The translations under genes and the position numbers were made by a program. A stretch of DNA of 64,000 nucleotides, from assembly GCA_943736015.1 (NCBI GenBank), contig OX031058.1, forward strand, positions 1,503,001-1,567,000, given 5' to 3'. This DNA is from Tridacna crocea. Taxonomy: Eukaryota > Mollusca > Bivalvia > Cardiida > Cardiidae. Positions within the stretch are counted from its first letter, which is position 1, and each line of letters starts with the position of its first letter. The notes beneath the pieces were generated by a model, which saw nothing but the letters and a program-made list of their open reading frames with translations, did no database searches and was not told the DNA's origin. This document shows, piece by piece, positions 22,993 through 36,866 of this stretch.

Positions 22993-25220
22993 TGTTCAGT
23001 TGTCAATTACTGATTAAAGGATGTGCATAAAATACTAGTAAACAACCACTAAGAGGCTTACCAAGGAACAGTGTGTGACGGGGAATTGACATTACCCAGC
23101 ATGACCCACAATAAATTGAAGTACCACTTAACAAAGACTTCATCGAATCATATAAGATTTTTTGTTAAGACATTTATCCACATTTGCATCCCAGAATAAA
23201 ACTGTTAAAATAAGACTAAAAAGAGGCTTTAAGAATACGTATTTCTTATGTTGTTTGCAATTTAAAAGTCATAAATCAGGCTATACTTCCACACAGTCTT
23301 ATCTGATAAGCATCTTTGTTCATTGTTAGCAAGATACCAGAATATTTTACGATTCTCTAAAGCAATATTTTCATGTGACATTGTTAATAAATGAGCCGCT
23401 ACGTGGCAACAACATCTATTCGGGATTTGGGCCAAGTAAAGACTCTAATTAGCATTGGCACCTGCCGAGTCTGATCAGTGTCTTTGCTGTCCACTTTGTG
23501 GTAGTAACTGATATATAGCTTTAATGATGCAGAGAGCAGACTGATCATATTGGGTGCAAAACACAAATCATGAGTCCGACTCATGTCTTTAATTATTGTT
23601 TTTAAAAAGTCAACAGAGATTATGGCTTTTCAGTGGCTTTCTTATTTTCATTGATGCAATTTTATTTGCAATATTTTATTGATTTCTGCAAAGAGTAAAC
23701 AAGTAAAATAAATGAATGTTTATAATGCCTTGAAATAACAGAAATGTTGATTTATAGGTAAAGGAGGGGGAAAAAAAAGATAAATCGGTCTTTCAGTACC
23801 TAGCTCAATCTCCTTCCTCACTTCGGCAAATCGATGTTCCTTGTTGAAGTTCCAAGCAGTTGGGAGCGATTTCCCCAATCCTACACAGACACTCATTGTA
23901 GATTCTTACTGTCCAGATATGGACACATTTTCTCACGGTCTGCATGTATCAATTAGAGGACCTTGAGTGCTTCAAATCGCTCTTCTGGCAGTGATTTTGC
24001 ATTTTTGCTAGCGTACATTATGAATTTATGATGCAAAAAGAAAACATACACACACACACAAAGAAGGATGTTCAGAGAATGAACCTAGTAGGATAGCCAA
24101 AGTAGGCATGGTAAATTGAAACAATTAGTGAAAATAATGAAAGTAAAATTTCTTAAAAACTTTTTCCATGTTGATTGTCAGATTTTCTTTTGTAAATCCG
24201 TTCACTGTAAAGCTATTTATAAGATAAACTGTGTTGGTTTCATCAACATTAGTCCACAAATGTAGACTTTATCGCGAAAACAAGAAATGGAAATTTTCTA
24301 CTTCAAATTGTTTCTTTTCCCATGCCGGTTCTCAGATCTTTTTTTTCCAAATTCAATAAAAAAAAATGCAAGTTTCACAAAAACCCTACTTTAACGCGTA
24401 AACGAGAAAAATACTGAAGGATGGACGAAACTACACAATGACGTAAGTTCTGCTGACTTTAAGCCAGTGGAGCTAAACATTACTGAAGTATTATATGCTT
24501 CATCTATGGCTATAACAGCAAGATTGCAGCTTCTAGCTAGATTTTACATGAATTCATCACTAAGAATGGTCTTCAGAAGTGCCTCAGGTCGAGCATAGCA
24601 TTCTAAACAACCCCGTTTCTATATCATTCACAGGCAATGTAAAGGAAGGGTGCCCATATTCATCATCTTGGTCTGAATCTGAACCAGATTAGTATGGAAA
24701 ATTTCTGCCTTATGACACATGCAGTCATTAACGCATGAGCTTATGCCCTGTGTGGAGAGGGCTCGGCATTGACCAGTCGTGATACTGTCTAAGGGCGAGA
24801 TGACTAGTAAGCAGTATTTAATGTAAGGAAGAAGAATACCGTTTTCAGGTTCATGACAAATGGCATTAAATGGTAGATGAGACTTGCCTCCACCGCTCTA
24901 GGCAATATAGCTAGAAAATCATTCTTGACAAATGTCTATACAAACAAGTATTGCTCCTTTCTTCGATGTTTGTAGAAACCAATGTCTGTCTTTGCTTCGT
25001 TTATCAGTTGACGATCTTTCACTTTTGAATGCGAAAATTCCATTGAAATTTTATATAGTGAGAAAATTTTCATGTAAGATAAATCTAGAGCTATCAACGA
25101 AATTATTATTATAAGTCATTTTATGTTTGCTACTATTTTGCGGCAGGATGTTGTTTACGCATTGCTTATTAATATTAATCGTGAACAGAATTGTGATGCA
25201 TCATAGCAGAAGATCGATTT
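22993..25220. other. Non-coding stretch, nothing firmly recognised
   Basis: It contains an (AC)n run near 24,050. The open frame 23,399-23,584 (minus) contains KDTDQTRQVPMLIRVF, resembling a recurrent repeat-derived frame in mollusc sequences rather than a gene. No RNA gene was seen. Confidence 0.45.
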
Positions 25221-25237
25221 TTAGCTCACCTGAGCAC

Positions 25238-28200
25238 TGTAGCAACCAGTTTTGCAATAAAAACGAGAATTGCAATAAATTATTGCAAAACTCGTTGCGA
25301 TGATAGGAACTTTATTACATTTGACTTCACAACCAGTTTTGCAATAAAAACGAGAATTGCAATAAACCCATTATATGGACCATGTATGATCGTTTTCTAG
25401 TCAAAACCAAATTCAAATACAATTTAATGTTAAATGGGAGTATATAAGACCTAAATTAAGTTACAGAAAGTGTGCTTCAAAGACCAATAGAAACATTTCA
25501 GGCTAAAGACTATTAAGACTGAAATCATTTGGAAACTGTCATAAAGTCTATTAGATGACGTAAACAGCATGAAATTTGGATCGGTTCAGAAACAATATGT
25601 TTTAAACCAGTATTGCAGGAAATTATTGCAAAACTCGTTGCGATCACAGGAACTTTATTAGATTTGACTTCACAACCAGTTTTGCAATAAAACCGAGAAT
25701 TGCAACAAACTCTATTATATGGACCATACTTGGCCGTTTTCTAGTCGATACAAACTTCAAATACAATTTAATGTTAAATGGGACTATGTAAGACCCAAAT
25801 TAAGTTACAGAAAGTGTGCTTCAAGGACCAATAGAAACATTTCAGGCTAAACACTATTAAGGCTGAAATCATTTGGAAACTGTCATAAAGTCTATTAGAT
25901 GATGTAAACAGCATGGAATTTGGATCGTTTCAGAAATAATACGTCTTAAACCAGTATTGCAGGAAATTATTGCAAAACTCGTTGCGATGACAGGAACTTT
26001 ATTAGATTTGACTTCACAACCAGTTTTGCAATAAAACCGAGAATTGCAATAAACTCATTATATGGACCATACTTGATCGTTTTCTGGTCAAAACCAAACT
26101 GAAATACAATTTAATGTTAAATGGGACTATATAAGACCGAAATTAAGTTACAGAAAGTGTGCTTTAAAGACCAATAGGAACATTTCAAGCTAAACACTAT
26201 GAAGGCTGAAATAATTTGGAAACTGTCAGAAAGTCTCAGAGTTGACGTAAACAGCATGGAATTTGGATCGGTTCAGAAACAATTCGTCTTTAACCAGTAT
26301 TGCAGGAAATTATTGCAAAACTCGTTGCGATGACAGGAACTTTATTACATTTGACTTCACAACCAGTTTTGCAATAAAACCGAGAATTGCAATAAACTCA
26401 TTAAATGGACCATACTTGATCGTTTTCTAGTCAAAACCAATTTCAAATACAATTTAATGTTAAATGGGACTATGTAAGACCCAAATTAAGTTACAGAAAG
26501 TGTGCTTCAAGGACCAATAGAAACATTTCAGGCTAAACACTATTAAGGCTGAAATCATTTGGAAACTGTCATAAAGTCTATTAGATGACGTAAACAGCAT
26601 GGAATTTGGATCGTTTCAGAAATAATACGTCTTAAACCAGTATTGCAGGAAATTATTGCAAAACTCGTTGCGATGACAGGAACTTTATTACATTTCACTT
26701 CACAACCAGTTTTGCAATAAAACCGAGAATTGCAATAAACTCATTAAATTGACCATACTTGATCGTTTTCTGGTCAAAACCAAATTGAAATACAATTTAA
26801 TGTTAAAGGGGACTATGTAAGACCCAAATTAAGTTACAGAAAGTGTGCTTCAAGGACCAATAGAAACATTTCAGGCTAAACACCATTAACGCTGAAATCA
26901 TTTGGAAACTGTCAGAAAGTCTATTAGATGACGTAAACAGCATGGAATTTGGATTGTTTCAGAAACAATACGTCTTAAACCAGTATTGCAGGAAATTATT
27001 GCAAAACTCGTTGCGATGACAAGAACTTTATTAGATTTGACTTCACAACCAGTTTTGCAATAAAAACGAGAATTGCAACAAACTCATTATATGGACCATA
27101 CTTGATCGTTTTCTAGTCAAAACCAATTTAAAATACAATTTAATGTTAAATGGGACTATGTAAGACCCAAATTGACTTACAGAAAGTGTGCCTCAAAGAC
27201 CAATAGGAACATTTCAGGATAAACACTATTAACGCTGAAATCATTTGGAAAATGTCAGAAAGTCTATTAGATAAAGTAAACAGCATGAAATTTGAATTGT
27301 TTCAGAAACAATACGTCTTAAACCAGTATTGCAGGAAATTATTGCAAAACTCGTTGCGATGACAAGAACTTTATTAGATTTGACTTCACAACCAGTTTTG
27401 CAATAAAAACGAGAATTGCAATAAACTCATTATATGGACCATACTTGATCGTTTTCTAGTCAAAACCAGTTTCAAATACAATTTAATGTTAAATGGGACT
27501 ATGTAAGACCCAAATTAAGTTACAGAAAGTGTGCTTCAAGGACCAATAGAAACATTTCAGGCTAAACACTATTAGGGCTGAAATCATTTGGAAACTGTCA
27601 GAAAGTCTATTACATGACGTAAACAGCATGGAATTCGGATCGTTTCAGAAACAATACGTCTTAAACCAGTATTGCAGGAAATTATTGCAAAACTCGTTGC
27701 GATGACAGGAACTTTATTAGATTTGACTTCACAACCAGTTTTGCAATAAAAACGAGAATTGCAATAAACTCATTATATGGACCGTACTTGATCGTTTTCT
27801 GATCAAAACCAACTTCAAATACAATTTAATGTTAAAGGGGACTATGTAAGACCCAAATTACGATACAGAAAGTTTGCTTCAAGGACCAATAGGAACATTT
27901 CAGGCTAAACACTATTAAAGCTGAAATCATTTAGAAACTTTCAGAAAGTCAATTAGTTGACGTAAACAGCATGGAATTGGAATCGGTTCAGAAATAATAC
28001 GTCTTAAACCAGTATTGAAGGAAATTATTGCAAAACTCGTTGCGATGACAGGAACTTAATTACATTTGATTTCACCACCAGTTTTGCAATAAAACCGAGA
28101 ATTGCAATAAACTCATTATATGGACCATACTTGATCGTTTTCTGGTCAAAACCAACTTCAAATACAATTTAATGTTAAAGGGGACTATGTAAGACCCAAA

Positions 28201-29722
28201 TTAAGTTACAGAAAGTGTGCTTCAAGGACCAATAGAAACATTTCAGGCTAAACACCATTAAGGCTGAAATCATTTGGAAACTGTCAGAAAGTCTATTAGA
28301 TAACGTAAACAGCATGGAATTTGGATCGTTTCAGAAACAATACGTCTTAAACCAGTATTGCCGGAAATTATTGCAAAACTCGTTGCGATGACAGGAACTT
28401 TATTAGATTTGACTTCACAACCAGTTTTGCAATAAAACCGAGAATTGCAATAAACTCATTATATGGACCATACTTGATCGTTTTCTGGTCAAAACCAAAT
28501 TGAAATACAATTTAATGTTAAATAGGACTATGTAAGACCGAAATTAAGTTTCAGAAAGTGTGCTTCAAGGACCAATAGAAACATTTCAGGCTAAACACTA
28601 TTAAGGCTGAAATCATTTGGAAACTGTCAGAAAGTCTATTAGATGACGTAAACAGCATTGAATTTGGATCGTTTCAGAAACAATACGTCTTTAACCAGTA
28701 TTGCAGGAAATTATTGCAAAACTCGTTGCGATGACAGGAACTTTATTAGATTTGACTTCACAACCAGTTTTGCAATAAAAACGAGAATTGCAACAAACTC
28801 ATTATATGGACCATACTTAATCGTTTTCTAGTCAAAACCAATTTCAAATACAATTTAATGTTAAATGGGACTATGTAAGACCCAAATTAAGATACACAAA
28901 GTGTGCTTCAAGGACCAATAGAAACATTTCAGGCTAAACACTATTCAGGCTGAAATCATTTGGAAACAGTCAGAAAGTCTATTACATGACGTAAACAGCA
29001 TGGAATTTGGATCGTTTCAGAAACAATACGTCTTTAACCAGTATTGCAGGAAATTATTGCAAAACTCGTTGCGATGACAGGAACTTTATTAGATTTGACT
29101 TCACAACCAGTTTTGCAATAAAAACGAGAATTGCAATAAAGTCATTCTATGGACCGTACTTGATCGTTTTCTGATCAAAACCAACTTCAAATACAATTTA
29201 ATGTTAAAGGGGACTATGTAAGATCCAAATTAAGATACAGAAAGTTTGCTTTAAAGACCAATAGGAACATTTCAGGCTAAACACTATTAAAGCTGAAATC
29301 ATTTAGAAACTTTCAGAAAGTCTCATAGTTGACGTAAACAGCATGGAATTGGAATCGGTTCAGAAATAATACGTCTTAAACTAGTATTAAAGGAAATTAT
29401 TGCAAAACTCGTTGCGATGACAGGAACTTTATTAGATTTGACTTCACAACCAGTTTTGCAATAAAACCGAGAATTGCAATAAACTCATTATATGGACCAT
29501 ACTTGATCGTTTTCTAGTCAAAACCAATTTCAAATACAATTTAATGTTAAATGGGACTATGTAAGACCCAAATTAAGTTACAGAAAGTGTGCTTCAAGGA
29601 CCAATAGAAACATTTCAGGCTAAACACTATTCAGGCTGAAATCATTAGAAAACTGTCATAAAGTCTATTAGATTACGTAAACAGCATGGAATTTGGATCG
29701 TTTCAGAAACAATATGTCTTAG
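25238..29722 (+). repeat. Satellite array, forward arm, 343 bp monomer
   Basis: The word TATTGCAGGA recurs at 25,611, 25,955, 26,298 and 26,641 and onward, giving a 343-344 bp period. Monomers carry GAAATTATTGCAAAACTCGT and ACCAGTTTTGCAATAAAA, so each contains an internal inverted pair (TTTTGCAATAA/TTATTGCAAAA). Units differ by only a few percent by eye. Open frames within the array are by-products of the repeat. Confidence 0.9.
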
Positions 29723-32700
29723 AAGACTTAAAGCGTTTCAGAAACGATCTAAATTTCATGCTGTTTATGTCGTCTAATAGACTTTATGACAGTTTCAAGA
29801 TAATTTCAGCCATTATAGTGTTTAGCCTGAAATGTTCCTATTGGTGTTTGAAGCACACTTTCTGTAACTTAATTTAGGTCTTACATAGTCCCATTTAACA
29901 TTAACTTATACTTAAAGTTGGTTTTGATTAGAAAAAAATCAAATATGGTCCATATAATGAAATTATTGCAATTCTCGGTTTTATTGCAAAACTGGTTGTG
30001 AAGTCAAATCTAATAAAGTTCCTGTCATCGCAACGAGTTTTGCAATAATTTCCTGCAATACTGGTTTAAGATGTATTGTTTCTGAACCGATCCAAATTTC
30101 TTGCTGTTTACTTCATCTAATAGACTTTCTGACAGTTTCCAAATGATTTCAGCCTTAATAGTGTTTAGCCTGAAATGTTTTTATTGGTCCTTGAAGCACA
30201 CTTTCTGTAACTTAATTTGGGTCTTACATAGTCCCATTTAACATTAAATTGTATTTGAAATTGGTTTTGACTAGAAAACGATCAAGTATGGTCCATATAA
30301 TGAGTTTATTGCAATTCTCGTTTTTATTGCAAAACTGGTTGTGAAGTCAAATCTAATAAAGTTCCTGTCATCGCAACGAGTTTTGCAATAATTTCCTGCA
30401 ATACTGGTTAAAGACGTATTGCTTCTGAAACGATCCAAATTCCATGCTGTTTACGTCATCTAATAGACTTTCTGACAGTTTCCAAATGATTTCAACCTTA
30501 ATAGTGTTTAGCCTGAAATGTTCCTATTGGTCTTTGAAGCACACTTTCTGTAACTTAATTTGGGCATACATAGTCCCATTTAACATTAAATTGTATTTCA
30601 ATTTGGTTTTTACCAGGAAACGATCAAGTATGGTCCATATAATGAGTTTATTGCAATTCTCGGTTTTATTGCAAAACTGGTTGTGAAGTGAAATGTAATA
30701 AAGTTCCTGTCATCGCAACGAGTTTTGCAATAATTTCCGGCAATACTGGTTTAAGACGTATTGTTTCTGAAACGATCCAAATTCCATGCTGTTTACGTTA
30801 TCTAATAGACTTTCTGACAGTTTCCAAATGATTTCAGCCTTAATGGTGTTTAGCCTGAAATGTTTCTATTGGTCCTTGAAGCACACTTTCTGTAACTTAA
30901 TTTGGGTCTTACATAGTCCCCTTTAACATTAAATTGTATTTGAAGTTGGTTTTGACCAGAAAACGATCAAGTATGGTCCATATAATGAGTTTATTGCAAT
31001 TCTCGGTTTTATTGCAAAACTGGTTGTGAAGTGAAATGTAATAGAGTTCCTGTCATCGCAACGAGATTTGCAATAATTTTCTGCAATACTGGTTTAAGAC
31101 GTATTATTTCTGAAACGATCCAAGTTCCATGCTGTTTACATCATCTAATAGACTTTCTGACAGTTTCCAATGATTTCAGCCTTAATGGTGTTTAGCCTGA
31201 AATGTTTATTTTGGTCCTTGAAGCACACTTTCTGTAACTTAATTTGGGTCTTACATAGTCCCATTTAACATTAAATTGTATTTAAAATTGGTTTTGACTA
31301 GAAAACGATCAAGTATTGTCCATATAATGAGTTTATTGCAATTCTCGATTTAATTGCAAAACTGGTTGTGAAGTGAAATGTAATAAAGTTCCTGTCATCG
31401 CAACGAGTTTTGCAATAATTTCCTGCAATACTGGTTTAAGACGTATTATTTCTGAAACAATCCAAATTCCATGCTGTTTACGTCATCTAATAGACTTTCT
31501 GACAGTTTCCAAATGATTTCAGCCTTAATAGTGTTTAGCCTGAAATGTTTCTATTGGTCCTTGAAGCACACTTTCTGTAACTTAATTTGGGTCTTACATA
31601 GTCCCATTTAACATTAAATTGTATTTGAAATTGGTTTTGACTAGAAAACGATCAAGTATGATCCATATAATGAGTTTGTTGCAATTCTCGTTTTTATTGC
31701 AAAACTGGTTGTGAAGTCAAATCTAATAAAGTTCCTGTCATCGCAACGAGTTTTGCAATAATTTCCTGCAATACTGGTTAAAGACATATTGTTTCTGAAA
31801 CGATCCAAATTCCATGCTGTTTACGTCATGTAATAGACTTTCTGACAGTTTCCAAATGATTTCAGCCTTAATAGTGTTTAGCCTGAAATGATCCTATTGG
31901 TCTTTAAAGCACACTTTCTGTATCTTAATTTGGGTCTTACATAGTCCCCTTTAACATTAAATTGTATTTCAGTTTGGTTTTGACCAGGAAACGATCAAGT
32001 ATGGTCCATATAATGAGTTTATTGCAATTCTCGGTTTTATTGCAAAACTGGTTGTGAAGTCAAATCTAATAAAGTTCCTGTCATCGCAACGAGTTTTGCA
32101 ATAATTTCCTGCAATACTGGTTTAAGACATTTTATTTCTGAACCGATCCAAATTTCATGCTGTTTACGTCATCTAATAGACTTTCTGACATTTTCCAAAT
32201 GATTTCAGCGTTAATAGTGTTTATCCTGAAATGTTCCTATTGGTCTTTGAGACACACTTTCTGTAACTTAATTTGGGTCTTACATAGTCCCATTTAACAT
32301 TAAATTGTATTTGAAGTTGGTTTTGACTAGAAGACGATCAAGTATGGTCCATATAATGAGTTTATTGCAATTCTCGTTTTTATTGCAAAACTGGTTGTGA
32401 AGTCAAATCTAATAAAGTTCCTGTCATCGCAACGAGTTTTGCAATAATTTCCTTCAATACTAGTTTAAGACGTATTGTTTCTGAACTGATTCCAATTCCA
32501 TGCTGTTTACGTCAACTAATTGACTTTCTTAAAGTTTCTAAATGATTTCAGCTTTAATAGAGTTTAGCCTGAAATGTTCCTATTGGTCTTTAAAGGAAAC
32601 TTTCTGTATCGTAATTTGGGTCTTACATAGTCCCCTTTAACATTAAATTGTATTTGAAGTTGGTTTTGACCAGAAAACGATCAAGTATGGTCCATATAAT

Positions 32701-35311
32701 GAGTTTATTGCAATTCTCGGTTTTATTGCAAAACTGGTTGTGAAGTGAAATGTAATAGAGTTCCTGTCATCGCAACGAGATTTGCAATAATTTCCTGCAA
32801 TACTGGTTTAAGACGTATTATTTCTGAAACGATCCAAATTCCATGCTGTTTACATCATCTAATAGACTTTCTGACAGTTTCCAATGATTTCAGCCTTAAT
32901 GGTGTTAAGCCTGAAATGTTTCTTTTGGTCCTTGAAGCACACTTTCTGTAACTTAATTTGGGTCTTACATAGTCCCATTTAACATTAAATTGTATTTGAA
33001 ATTGGTTTTGACTAGAAAACGATCAAGTATGATCCATATAATGAGTTTGTTGCAATTCTCGTTTTTATTGCAAAACTGGTTGTGAAGTCAAATCTAATAA
33101 AGTTCCTGTCATCGCAACGAGTTTTGCAATAATTTCCTGCAATACTGGTTAAAGACGTATTGTTTCTGAAACGATCTAAATTCCATGCTGTTTACGTTAT
33201 GTAATAGACTTTCTGACAGTTTCCAAATTATTTTAGCGTTAATAGTGTTTAGCCTGAAATGATCCTATTGGTCTTTAAAGCACACTTTCTGTATCTTAAT
33301 TTGGGTCTTACATAGTCCCCTTTAACATTAAATTGTATTTCAATTTGGTTTTGACCAGAAAACGATCAAGTATGGTCCATATAATGAGTTTGTTGCAATT
33401 CTCATTTTTATTGCAAAACTGGTTGTGAAGTCAAATCTAATAAAGTTCCTGTCATCGCAACGAGTTTTGCAATAATTTCCTGCAATACTGGTTTAAGACA
33501 TATTGTTTCTGAACCGATCCAAATTTCATGCTGTTTACGTCATCTAATAGACTTTCTGACATTTTTCCAAATGATTTCAGCGTTAATAGTGTTTATCCTG
33601 AAATGTTCCTATTGGTCTTTGAGGCACACTTTCTGTAACCTAATTTGGGTCTTACATAGTCCCATTTAATATTAAATTGTATTTGAAGTTGGTTTTGACT
33701 AGAAAACGATCAAGTATGGTCCTGGGTCTTACATAGTCCCATTTAATATTAAATTGTATTTGAAGTTGGTTTTGACTAGAAAACGATCAAGTATGGTCCA
33801 TATAATGAGTTTATTGCAATTCTCGTTTTTATTGCAAAACTGGTTGTGAAGTCAAATCTAATAAAGTTCCTGTCATCGCAACGAGTTTTGCAATAATTTC
33901 CTGCAATACTGGTTAAACTCGTATTGTTTCTGAAACGATCCAAATTTCATGCTGTTTAGGTCAACTATGAGAGTTTCTGACAGTTTCCAAATGATTTCAG
34001 CCTTAATAGTGTTTAGCCTGAAATGTTCCTATTGGGTCTTTGAAGCACACTTTCTGTAACTTAATTTCGATCTTACTTAGTCCCATTTAACATTAAATTG
34101 TATTTGAAATTGGTTTTGACTAGAAAACGATCAAGTATGGTCCATATAATGAGTTTGTTGCAATTCTCGTTTTTATTGCAAAACTGGTTGTGAAGTCAAA
34201 TCTAATAAAGTTCCTGTCATCGCAACGAGTTTTGCAATAATTTCCTGCAATACTGGTTTAAGACGTATTATTTCTGAAACGATCCAAATTCCATGCTGTT
34301 TACGTCATCTAATAGACTTTCTGACCGTTTCCAAATGATTTCAGCCTTAATAGTGTTTAGCCTGAAATGTTTCTATTGGTCCTTGAAGCACACTTTCTGT
34401 AACTTAATTTGGGTCTTACATAGTCCCCTTTAACATTAAATTGTATTTCAATTTGGTTTTGACCAGAAAACGATCAAGTATGGTCCATATAATGAGTTTG
34501 TTGCAATTCTCGTTTTTATTGCAAAACTGGTTGTGAAGTCAAATCTAATAAAGTTCCTGTCATCGCAACGAGTTTTGCAATAATTTCCTGCAATACCAGT
34601 TTAAGACATATTGTTTCTGAAACGATCCAAATTTCATGCTGTTTACGTCATGTATTAGACTTTCTGACAGTTTCCAAATGATTTCAGCCTTAATAGTGTT
34701 TAGCCTGAAATGTTTCTATTGGTCTTTGAAGCACACTTTCTGTAACTTAATTTAGGTCTTACATAGTCCCATTTAACATTAAATTGTATTTGAAGTTTGT
34801 ATCGACTAGAAAACGGCCAAATATGGACCATATAATGAGTTTATTGCAACTCTCGTTTTTATTGCAAAACTGGTTGTGAAGTCAAATCTAATAAAGTTCC
34901 TGTCATCGCAACGAGTTTTGCAATAATTTCCTGCAATACTGGTTTAAGACATATTGTTTCTGAAACGATCCAAATTTCATGCTGTTTACGTCATCTAATA
35001 AACTTTATGACCGTTTCCAAATGATTTCAGTCTTAATAGTGTTTAGCCTGAAATGTTTCTATTGGTCTTTGAAGCACACTTTCTGTAACTTAATTTGGGT
35101 CTTACATAGTCCCATTTAACATTAAATTGTATTTCAATTTGGTTTTGACTAGAAAAGGATGAAGTATGGTCCATATAATGAGTTTATTGCAATTCTCGTT
35201 TTTATTGCAAAACTGGTTGTGAAGTCAAATGTAATAAAGTTCCTGTCATCGCAACGAGTTTTGCAATAATTTATTGCAATTCTCGTTTTTATTGCAAAAC
35301 TGGTTGCTACA
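29723..35311 (-). repeat. Satellite array, reverse arm, 343 bp monomer
   Basis: The same monomer in opposite orientation for about 16 units. The switch occurs in ATGTCTTAGAAGACTTAAAG around 29,710-29,732, itself a short palindrome. The two arms together could fold into a stem of more than 4 kb. A 77 bp internal duplication lies at 33,646-33,799. Confidence 0.9.
33646..33799 (-). repeat. 77 bp direct duplication within one monomer
   Basis: TGGGTCTTACATAGTCCCAT starts at 33,646 and again at 33,723, and the two 77 bp copies are identical as read, including a rare AATATT variant. The identity shows a recent local slip rather than an ancestral monomer feature. Confidence 0.85.
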
Positions 35312-35549
35312 GAGCACAACGTGCTCAAGGGGAGCTTTTAGGGTCACTGGGTGTCCGTCGTCCGTCGTGCGTCGTTCGTCGTCCGTCGTGCGTCGTCAAC
35401 AATTCTTTAAACATCAACTCCTCCTAAACCACTGGGCCAATTTGGACCAAACTTGGCAGGAATGTTCCTTGGGAGGTCCTCTTTAAAAATTGTTCACAGA
35501 ATTTGATTCCGTCAAAAACTCTGGTTGCCATGGCAACCAAATGCAATTT

Positions 35550-36750
35550 TTTAGCAAATTCTTTAAAAATCTTCTCCTCTGAAACCGCTGGTCGGATTTT
35601 GAAATAATTTCACAGATATGTTCCTTGTGTGACCCTTTTCAAAAATTGTTCGTGAAATTTTGATCCGTCAAAAATTGTGGCTCTGGTGAATGGGGGCTAC
35701 TTGCTCTATATAGAAGTGAAGGAATTCTTAAAAAATCTTCTTCTCTGAAACCGCTGGTCAGATTTTGAAATAATTTCACAGATATGTTCCTTGGGTGACC
35801 CTTTTCAAAAATTGTTCGTGAAATTTTGATCCGTCAAAAAATGTGGCTCTGGTGAATGGGGGCTACTTGCACTATACAGCAATGAAGGAATTCTTAAAAA
35901 ATCTTCTTCTCTGAAACCGCTGGTCAGATTTTGAAATAATTTCACAGAATTGTTCCTTGGGTGACCCTTTTCAAAAATTGTTTGCAAAATTTTGATCCGT
36001 CAAGAAACATGGCTCTGGTGAATGGGGGCTACTTGCACTTTAGGGAAATGAGGAAATTCTTAAAAATTTTTTTTCTCTGAAACCGCTTGTCAGATTTTGA
36101 AATAATTTCCCAGGGATGTTCCTTGGGTGACACTTTTCAAAAATTGTTCACAAAATTTTGATCCGTCAAGAAACATGGCTCTGGTGAATGGGGGCTACTT
36201 GCACAAAAGGGAAATGAAGAAATTCTTAAAAATTCTTCTTCTCTGAAACGGCTGGACAGATTTTGAAATGATTTCACAGAGATGATCATTGGGTGACCTT
36301 TGTCAAAAACTGTTCACAAAATTTTGATTCGTCAAGAAACAGGGCTCTGGTGAATGGGGGCTACTTGCACTATATGGAAATGAAGAAATTCTTGAAAATT
36401 CTTTTTCTCTGAAACCTCTTGTCAGATTTTAAAATAATTTGACAGAGATGTTCCTTTGGTGATCCTTGCTCTTGTGAATGGGGGCTACTTGCACGATATG
36501 GACATGATGAAATTCTTGAAAATTCTCTTTCTCTGAAACCCCTGGTCAGATTTTAAAAGAAATTTTCCGAAATGTTCCTTGGAAGACCCTTTTCAAAACT
36601 TGTTTGTAAATTTTGATCCATTCAGAAACATGGCTCTCGTGGATGGGGGATACTTGCTCTTATACAGAAATGAAGAATTCTTAAAAATTCTTCTTTTTGA
36701 AACTGATGGTCAGATTTCGAAATGAATTTTACAGGTGACCTTTTGAAAAT
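35550..36750 (+). repeat. Tandem block of about 166 bp units
   Basis: GGAATTCTTAAAAAATCTTC recurs 166 bases apart (35,721 and 35,887), and related units continue with CTCTGAAACCGCTGGTCAGA, GGTGACCCTTTTCAAAAATT and CTGGTGAATGGGGGCTACTT. About seven increasingly diverged units are present. This block is the body of the hairpin-headed repeat. Confidence 0.8.
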
Positions 36751-36866
36751 TGCTTAGCAAAATTATAAATTTGGTACCAATGTTTCAATACCTCAAAAAA
36801 AAATAGGCTATGGTCATCTCAAAAATTCAGGTGAGCGATCCAGGGCCATCTTGGCCCTCTTGTTTT

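Larger units (their letters stand above)
25238..35311. mobile_element. 10,074 bp satellite-built foldback element
   Basis: The element begins TGTAGCAACCAGTTTTGCAA and ends with the exact inverse. It is flanked by GAGCAC on both sides (25,232-25,237 and 35,312-35,317), a 6 bp target duplication inside the head hairpin of the surrounding repeat. At least the first 130 bp are inverted at the right end with one difference by eye, and both ends share the same internally deleted first unit. Inside are only 343 bp satellite monomers, about 13 forward then about 16 reversed. It carries no gene, so it must be mobilised in trans. TG...CA ends with a 6 bp duplication do not match a superfamily I can name with certainty. 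Confidence 0.85.
25221..36866 (+). mobile_element. Hairpin-headed repeat element, split by a foldback insertion
   Basis: With the 10 kb insertion and one duplicated GAGCAC removed, the left end is a near-perfect hairpin (TTAGCTCACCTGAGCAC, loop, GTGCTC...GGAGCT). A CCGTCGTCCGTCGTGCGTCG tract follows (35,355-35,398), then a 166 bp tandem block, and the right end AGGTGAGCGATCCAGGGCCA plus TCTTGGCCCTCTTGTTTT. I recall this AGCTCACCTGAGC...GGTGAGC...CCCTCTTG structure as an abundant molluscan repeat; its class is uncertain. It has no coding capacity. Confidence 0.7.

Noticed and set aside
23399-23584. 61-codon minus-strand frame containing KDTDQTRQVPMLIRVF
   Set aside because: Looks like a recurrent repeat-derived frame in molluscs; no start, splice site or domain supports a gene.
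29686-32951. Open frames of 60-80 codons inside the satellite arms
   Set aside because: They recur with the monomer and change with orientation; they are by-products of the 343 bp repeat.
25238-35311. Regular repeats resembling a CRISPR array
   Set aside because: Units are 343 bp, directly adjacent with no spacers, inverted halfway, and the genome is eukaryotic.
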